From the NCBI RefSeq assembly GCF_036881825.1, contig NZ_JBAJMW010000001.1:682001-746000 (forward strand): a DNA stretch of 64,000 nucleotides, given 5' to 3'. The notes under the pieces are model-generated. The model had not been told where the DNA came from. It made no database searches and was given only the letters and a program-made list of their open reading frames with translations. Positions within the stretch are counted from its first letter, which is position 1. Every line of letters starts with the position of its first letter. Origin of the DNA: Tersicoccus mangrovi (GTDB lineage Bacteria; Actinomycetota; Actinomycetes; Actinomycetales; Micrococcaceae). Positions 60,600 to 64,000 of the stretch are shown in pieces. Both the position numbers and the translations under genes were made by a program.

Positions 60600-61247
60600 A
60601 TGGACACCCTCACCGTCACCGAGATCCTCGACGCGTCGCTGACCGACTGGCGGCGCCTGGCCCAGGGGCTGCATGCCCGGTACCGCACCCGGGACTTCCG
60701 CACGGGGCTGGCACTGGTCGACGCGGCGGCGCAGGCCGCCGAGGAGGCCGACCACCACCCGGACGTCACGCTGCGCTACGCCTCCGTCGAGTTCCGCCTG
60801 CTCAGCCACGACGCCGGCGGGGTCACCGACCGCGACGTCGAGCTCGCCCGGCGCATCAGTGAGATCGCGGCGGGGCTCGGGGTCGAGGCGACGCCGCAGA
60901 AGCTGGCCCTCGTCGAGCTCGGGCTCGACACCGCGGACGTCGCGGCGCTCGGTCCGTTCTGGGCGGCGCTGCTCACCGGGTCGGCGACGAACGTGGACGG
61001 CGACGACGTCGTGGACCGGACGGGGCAGACACCGTTGATCTGGTTCCAGCACACCGACCCGCACGAGACGCCGCGGCAGCGGTTCCACCTCGACGTGTGG
61101 GTCCCGCACGACGTCGCCGACGAGCGGATCGCGGCCGCGGTCGCCGCGGGCGGCACGATCGTGGACGATTCGCCGGCGCCCACCTTCACCGTCCTCGCCG
61201 ACGCCGAGGGCAACCGGGCGTGCGTGTGCACCTGCCTCGGACGGTGA
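60600..61247 (+). CDS. PCD-VOC fusion: pterin carbinolamine dehydratase-like plus glyoxalase-like domain
   Basis: A 215-residue fusion. Residues 1-95 resemble pterin-4a-carbinolamine dehydratase, with His52-His53 and Pro54 of the active site (EEADHHPDVTLRY). Residues about 105-213 match a VOC module (FWAALLTGSATNV...IWFQHTDPHETPRQRFHLDVWV). No pterin-dependent hydroxylase gene is nearby. The fusion suggests linked pterin or aromatic metabolism, but its activity is unknown. It converges with an alcohol dehydrogenase gene across a strong hairpin. Confidence 0.85.
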   Translation: MDTLTVTEILDASLTDWRRLAQGLHARYRTRDFRTGLALVDAAAQAAEEADHHPDVTLRYASVEFRLLSHDAGGVTDRDVELARRISEIAAGLGVEATPQKLALVELGLDTADVAALGPFWAALLTGSATNVDGDDVVDRTGQTPLIWFQHTDPHETPRQRFHLDVWVPHDVADERIAAAVAAGGTIVDDSPAPTFTVLADAEGNRACVCTCLGR

Positions 61248-61248
61248 G

Positions 61249-61286
61249 CGGCATGCCGTATGCCCCATGAGGCATACGGCACGCCG
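61249..61286. terminator. Bidirectional stem-loop between converging genes
   Basis: TGCCGTATGCC (61254-61264) pairs perfectly with GGCATACGGCA (61271-61281) over a 6-base loop. CGGC and GCCG extend the stem after one mismatch. It lies between the stops at 61247 and 61293. Confidence 0.85.
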
Positions 61287-61292
61287 TCGGGC

Positions 61293-62327
61293 TCACTTGC
61301 CGGTGGTGAGCACCATCCGGAACCGGGCGTCGCCGGCCATCATCTTGTCGTAGGCCCGCTGGGCCTCCTCGAGCGGCACCGTCTCGATCGTCGGCTTGAC
61401 CCCGGTCAGGACGCTGAAGCGCAGGGCGTCCTCGGAGTCCTTGGACGTTCCGGAGGCGTGCCCCTGCACGGCGGTCGAGCCGGGGATGAGGGCGAACGGC
61501 GGCACCTGCATCGGGTCCGCCGAGGCGCCCACGACGACGAGCTGCCCGCGCGGCCGCAGGCCGCCGAGCGCCGGGGTCATGGCGTCCGGGACGGTGACGG
61601 TGGCGAGCACGACCGAGGCGCCGCCGAGCTTGTTCAGCTCCTCCGCGACGTCCGACGTCGTCGAGTCGATGTAGTGGTGGGCGCCGAGGTCGCGGGCGAG
61701 GGACTCCTTCTCGGAGCCCCGGGCGATCGCGACCGTCTCGAAGCCCATCTTCACGGCGTACTGGACACCCAGGTGGCCGAGTCCACCGACGCCGAGGATG
61801 GCGACGACGTCGCCGGGCCGCGCGACGGACTCACGCAGCGCGTTGAAGGTCGTCACCCCGGCGCACAGCAGCGGGGCCGCGTCGACGTCGGAGAGGTCGT
61901 CGGGGATGCTGACGAGGGCCTCGGCGGGCGCGATCATGTACTCGGCGTACCCGCCGTCGTAGGCGATGCCGGCCACGAGACCGTTCTCGCAGGCGATGAA
62001 GTCGCCGCGGCGGCAGGAGTCGCAGGTGAAATCGCAGCCGCCGAACCAGCCGACCCCCACCCGCTGGCCGGCCGTCCAGGCGGTGACACCCTCGCCGAGC
62101 GCGTCGATCTCGCCGGCCACTTCGTGACCGGGCGCGCGGGGGAAGTCGTTGCCCATGGCACCGGCCACGGTCAGGGAATCGGAGTGGCACACGCCGCAGG
62201 CGCGCACGTGGACACGGACCTGGCCGGGACCCGGCTCGGGGATCTCGACCTCGGTGATCTCGAAGGGAGCGTTGGCCTCGGGGACCCGGGCGATCGTCAT
62301 GGTGGTCATGCTCGCGATGCTACCCAT
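61293..62327 (-). CDS. Zinc-dependent alcohol dehydrogenase, AdhP-like
   Basis: A 344-residue medium-chain dehydrogenase. Zinc ligands are Cys47 (GVCHSD) and His68-Glu69 (GHEV), with structural cysteines in CDFTCDSCRRGDFIAC. The NAD motif is GVGGLGHLGVQYA. It resembles AdhP-type alcohol/aldehyde dehydrogenases. ATG 62327 has GGTGGAGG five bases upstream, deciding the start over two nearby ATGs. It is divergent from the DUF899 gene with inverted repeats between. Confidence 0.92.
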   Translation of the reverse strand: MGSIASMTTMTIARVPEANAPFEITEVEIPEPGPGQVRVHVRACGVCHSDSLTVAGAMGNDFPRAPGHEVAGEIDALGEGVTAWTAGQRVGVGWFGGCDFTCDSCRRGDFIACENGLVAGIAYDGGYAEYMIAPAEALVSIPDDLSDVDAAPLLCAGVTTFNALRESVARPGDVVAILGVGGLGHLGVQYAVKMGFETVAIARGSEKESLARDLGAHHYIDSTTSDVAEELNKLGGASVVLATVTVPDAMTPALGGLRPRGQLVVVGASADPMQVPPFALIPGSTAVQGHASGTSKDSEDALRFSVLTGVKPTIETVPLEEAQRAYDKMMAGDARFRMVLTTGK

Positions 62328-62354
62328 TGAACCTCCACCCGGCCTGTGCCATCG

Positions 62355-62380
62355 TATGTGTACAGCGTCCACATATGGAC
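62355..62380. promoter_or_regulatory. Overlapping inverted repeats between adh and DUF899 genes
   Basis: TATGTG (62355-62360) is inverted at CACATA (62370-62375), and GTCCA (62367-62371) at TGGAC (62376-62380). The location between divergent genes suggests an operator for an unidentified regulator. Confidence 0.4.
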
Positions 62381-62423
62381 GTCGCACGGCGATCTGTCAC
62401 CCACGACCGATGAGGAGAAGGAC

Positions 62424-63215
62424 ATGAACGCCACCCCCGCAGCACTGCCCCCGGTGGTCGACCCCGATACCTGGCGGCAGCAGCTGGACGATCTGCGCCG
62501 GCGCGAGAAGGCCGCGACCCACGAGTTGGACGCCATCGCCGCCCAGCGGCGTCGCCTGCCGATGGTGCGCCTGCCCGAGTACACGCTGGCCGGCGAGAAC
62601 GGGCCCGTCCGGCTGGTCGACGTGTTCGACGGCCGTTCGCAGCTGATCACCTACCACCACATGTGGTTCCCGGGCGAGCAGTGGCAGTGCGGCGGCTGCA
62701 CGGGCTTCACGTCCCAGTACACGCGGCTGGACTTCCTCGACACCTACGACGCCCGGTTCGTCGTCGTCACGCAGGGCCCCATCGACGAGGCCCTCGCGTA
62801 CCGCGACACCGTCGGCAACAGGATGACCTGGTACTCGACCGACGACAGCCCGTTCGGTGCGGACATGGGCGCGGGCCCCGGCGAGGGCTTCGCGGTCAAC
62901 GTGTTCCTGCGCGACGGGGACACCGTCTACCGCACCTGGCACACCGACGGCCGGGGCACCGAGCAGCTCACGCACACCTTCCCGCTGATCGACCTGCTTC
63001 CGTGGGGCCGGCAGGAGGAGTGGCAGGACTCCCCGGAGGGCTGGCCGCGGAACACCACGTACGAGGGATGGCTGGACTCCCCCGACATCGCCCGGCTGTA
63101 TGGGCCGAACGGTACGTGCGACCCGACGCCGGCCCGCACCAGCACCAGCACCCGCACCACCCAGGCGACGGACCCCGCCGCCACCGCCCCGACGACGCAG
63201 GAGACGACCCGATGA
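62424..63215 (+). CDS. DUF899 thioredoxin-like protein
   Basis: A 263-residue protein beginning with a helical region (WRQQLDDLRRREKAATHELD) and containing FDGRSQLITYHHMWFPGEQW and CGGCTGFTSQY. The CGGC resembles a thioredoxin-like Cys pair in DUF899 proteins. A Thr/Ala-rich tail closes it. Its activity is unproven, but a redox or glutathione-like role is often suggested. The stop overlaps the SRPBCC gene start (ATGA). Confidence 0.9.
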   Translation: MNATPAALPPVVDPDTWRQQLDDLRRREKAATHELDAIAAQRRRLPMVRLPEYTLAGENGPVRLVDVFDGRSQLITYHHMWFPGEQWQCGGCTGFTSQYTRLDFLDTYDARFVVVTQGPIDEALAYRDTVGNRMTWYSTDDSPFGADMGAGPGEGFAVNVFLRDGDTVYRTWHTDGRGTEQLTHTFPLIDLLPWGRQEEWQDSPEGWPRNTTYEGWLDSPDIARLYGPNGTCDPTPARTSTSTRTTQATDPAATAPTTQETTR

Positions 63216-63727
63216 CCCAGGCGCCCCCCGAGGAACGCTTCGTCCGCTCCCACACGATCGACGCCACCCCGGCGGCGATCTTCGCGGTGCTGACGGATCC
63301 GACCCGGCACCAGGAGACCGAGCCCACGGACTGGGTGAGGGACGCGCGGGACACCGAGCGGCTGACCGCGGTCGGCCAGGTCTTCGCGATGAACATGTTC
63401 CACGTGGGCGCGGGCGGGGACTACGTCATGCACAACACGGTGATCGCGCTCGAACCCGACCGGACGATCGCGTGGCGTCCCGGCCAAGAACACGAGGGAG
63501 CGATCCGCTCGGGTGGCTGGACGTGGCGGTACGACCTGCAGCCGACCGGTACGGACGGGGGCGGAACCGGCGGTGGCACCGAGGTGACCCTGACCTACGA
63601 CTGGTCGGCCGTGCCCGAGAAGCTGCGCCAGTACGTCAACGTCCCGCCGTTCGAGCCGGAGTTCCTGGACCGGTCCCTCGCCTCGCTCGAGGCCGCGGCC
63701 ACGGGCACCGTGACCGGGACCCGCTAG
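63212..63727 (+). CDS. SRPBCC (polyketide cyclase/START-like) protein
   Basis: A 171-residue protein with SHTIDATPAAIFAVLTDPTR and a final EPEFLDRSLASLE helix, typical of the SRPBCC fold. It is co-translated with DUF899, so both may act in one detoxification or oxidation step. Ligand unknown. Its stop overlaps the opposite-strand gene at the right edge. Confidence 0.85.
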   Translation: MTQAPPEERFVRSHTIDATPAAIFAVLTDPTRHQETEPTDWVRDARDTERLTAVGQVFAMNMFHVGAGGDYVMHNTVIALEPDRTIAWRPGQEHEGAIRSGGWTWRYDLQPTGTDGGGTGGGTEVTLTYDWSAVPEKLRQYVNVPPFEPEFLDRSLASLEAAATGTVTGTR

Positions 63728-64000
63728 CGGTCGGTGATCCGGGCACGGATGGCGAGCGCGTCACGTTCGTAGAGCGCGGCGTGCTCGGCCAGTTCCGGGT
63801 TGTCGAGTTCGACGGCCTTCTGGACCGAGAAGACGGCGAGCTCGTCGAGGCGTTCGGCCGTGGTCTCGCGCAGGACGTCGGCGGTGACGGCCGGTTCACC
63901 GTACCGGGCGAGCAGCCGGTCGAGCCGCGCGTCCCGCTGCGCGTCGGTGAAGCCGTCCGCCCGGTCGGTGGTCAGCGGGACGATCCGGTAGGCGAGGTAG
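63724..64000 (-). CDS. Partial gene at the right edge, function unclear
   Basis: The last 91 codons of a minus-strand gene end at TAG 63724. The visible C-terminus (LAYRIVPLTTDRADGFTDAQ, then ARLDRLLARYG and a helical end) is rich in Arg, Asp and Leu. The start lies beyond the window. The YRIVPLTTDR stretch recalls C-termini of kinase-like phosphotransferases, but this is too little to name it. Confidence 0.6.
   Translation of the reverse strand, partial: YLAYRIVPLTTDRADGFTDAQRDARLDRLLARYGEPAVTADVLRETTAERLDELAVFSVQKAVELDNPELAEHAALYERDALAIRARITDR

Noticed and set aside
1..64000. tRNA, rRNA, riboswitch, CRISPR or prophage content
   Set aside because: No cloverleaf, conserved RNA core, repeat-spacer array or phage module was recognised by eye; gaps between genes are short. 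A covariance-model scan could still find small RNAs.

Overview
The window is about 64 kb of very GC-rich DNA (most genes near 70% G+C) with tightly packed genes, many start/stop overlaps of the GTGA, ATGA or TGATG type, and frequent GTG starts. The gene content fits a free-living actinobacterium, most likely Micrococcales. Indicators are a SigR-like promoter before trxB, the panC/panD cluster with its DUF2520 Rossmann partner, RskA-type anti-sigma control and a CGNR zinc-finger regulator. Genus cannot be fixed from sequence alone. No rRNA, tRNA, CRISPR array, intact insertion sequence or prophage was seen. Three places look like sequence or assembly defects or relics: a 67-bp duplication around an N in lutB, a one-base frameshift in a VOC gene, and a possible mobile-element end near 7.05 kb.

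Layout. 0-5 kb: a GAF/HTH regulator cut by the left edge, a septum-formation-type lipoprotein, a sulfite oxidase coupled to two DUF202 membrane proteins, and an RhtA-like exporter. 5-8.6 kb: a TetR gene divergent from an NTF2-like/SDR pair, then an undescribed three-gene membrane operon (two diverged paralogs plus a 29-residue basic Trp-rich peptide). 8.6-13.2 kb: trxB, then a copper operon (DUF305 lipoprotein, CopZ, CopA) behind a perfect CsoR-type operator inside a near-leaderless promoter. 13.2-17.5 kb: an EamA transporter divergent from a CGNR regulator, then a LacI regulator and a secreted GH10 xylanase with CRP/GlxR-like and LacI-like sites between them. 17.5-27.2 kb: membrane proteins, a MATE exporter, an alpha/beta hydrolase, and a complete peptide/nickel-type ABC transporter. 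27-31.6 kb: an alcohol dehydrogenase and lutABC for L-lactate oxidation.

31.6-45 kb: an SRPBCC protein, a lone lower-GC HNH restriction-type endonuclease, two MFS exporters, the TsuA/TsuB thiosulfate uptake pair, a class B penicillin-binding lipoprotein, a shikimate-dehydrogenase-like protein and the DUF2520-panC-panD-panB pantothenate operon. 45-52 kb: a CDF metal exporter, a PAP2 phosphatase, YciI, the frameshifted VOC gene, an SDR/helix-hairpin-helix pair, and a MarR regulator divergent from an MMPL exporter with a 27-bp operator. 52-55.6 kb: a co-directional cassette of DUF4397 protein, class F sortase, ECF sigma factor and RskA-like anti-sigma factor. 55.8-64 kb: a Bcr/CflA exporter, a protein built from eight 9-residue repeats plus a membrane helix, a phosphotransferase, DUF1905, a secreted M15 peptidase with VCBS-like repeats, a PCD-VOC fusion, an alcohol dehydrogenase, DUF899 and SRPBCC proteins, and a partial gene at the right edge.

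The most unusual items are the paralog/peptide membrane operon at 7.1-8.6 kb, a 22-bp sequence present in opposite orientations at 25.4 and 52.3 kb, a 68-bp nested palindrome at 33.25 kb, and the nonapeptide-repeat protein at 57.2 kb.
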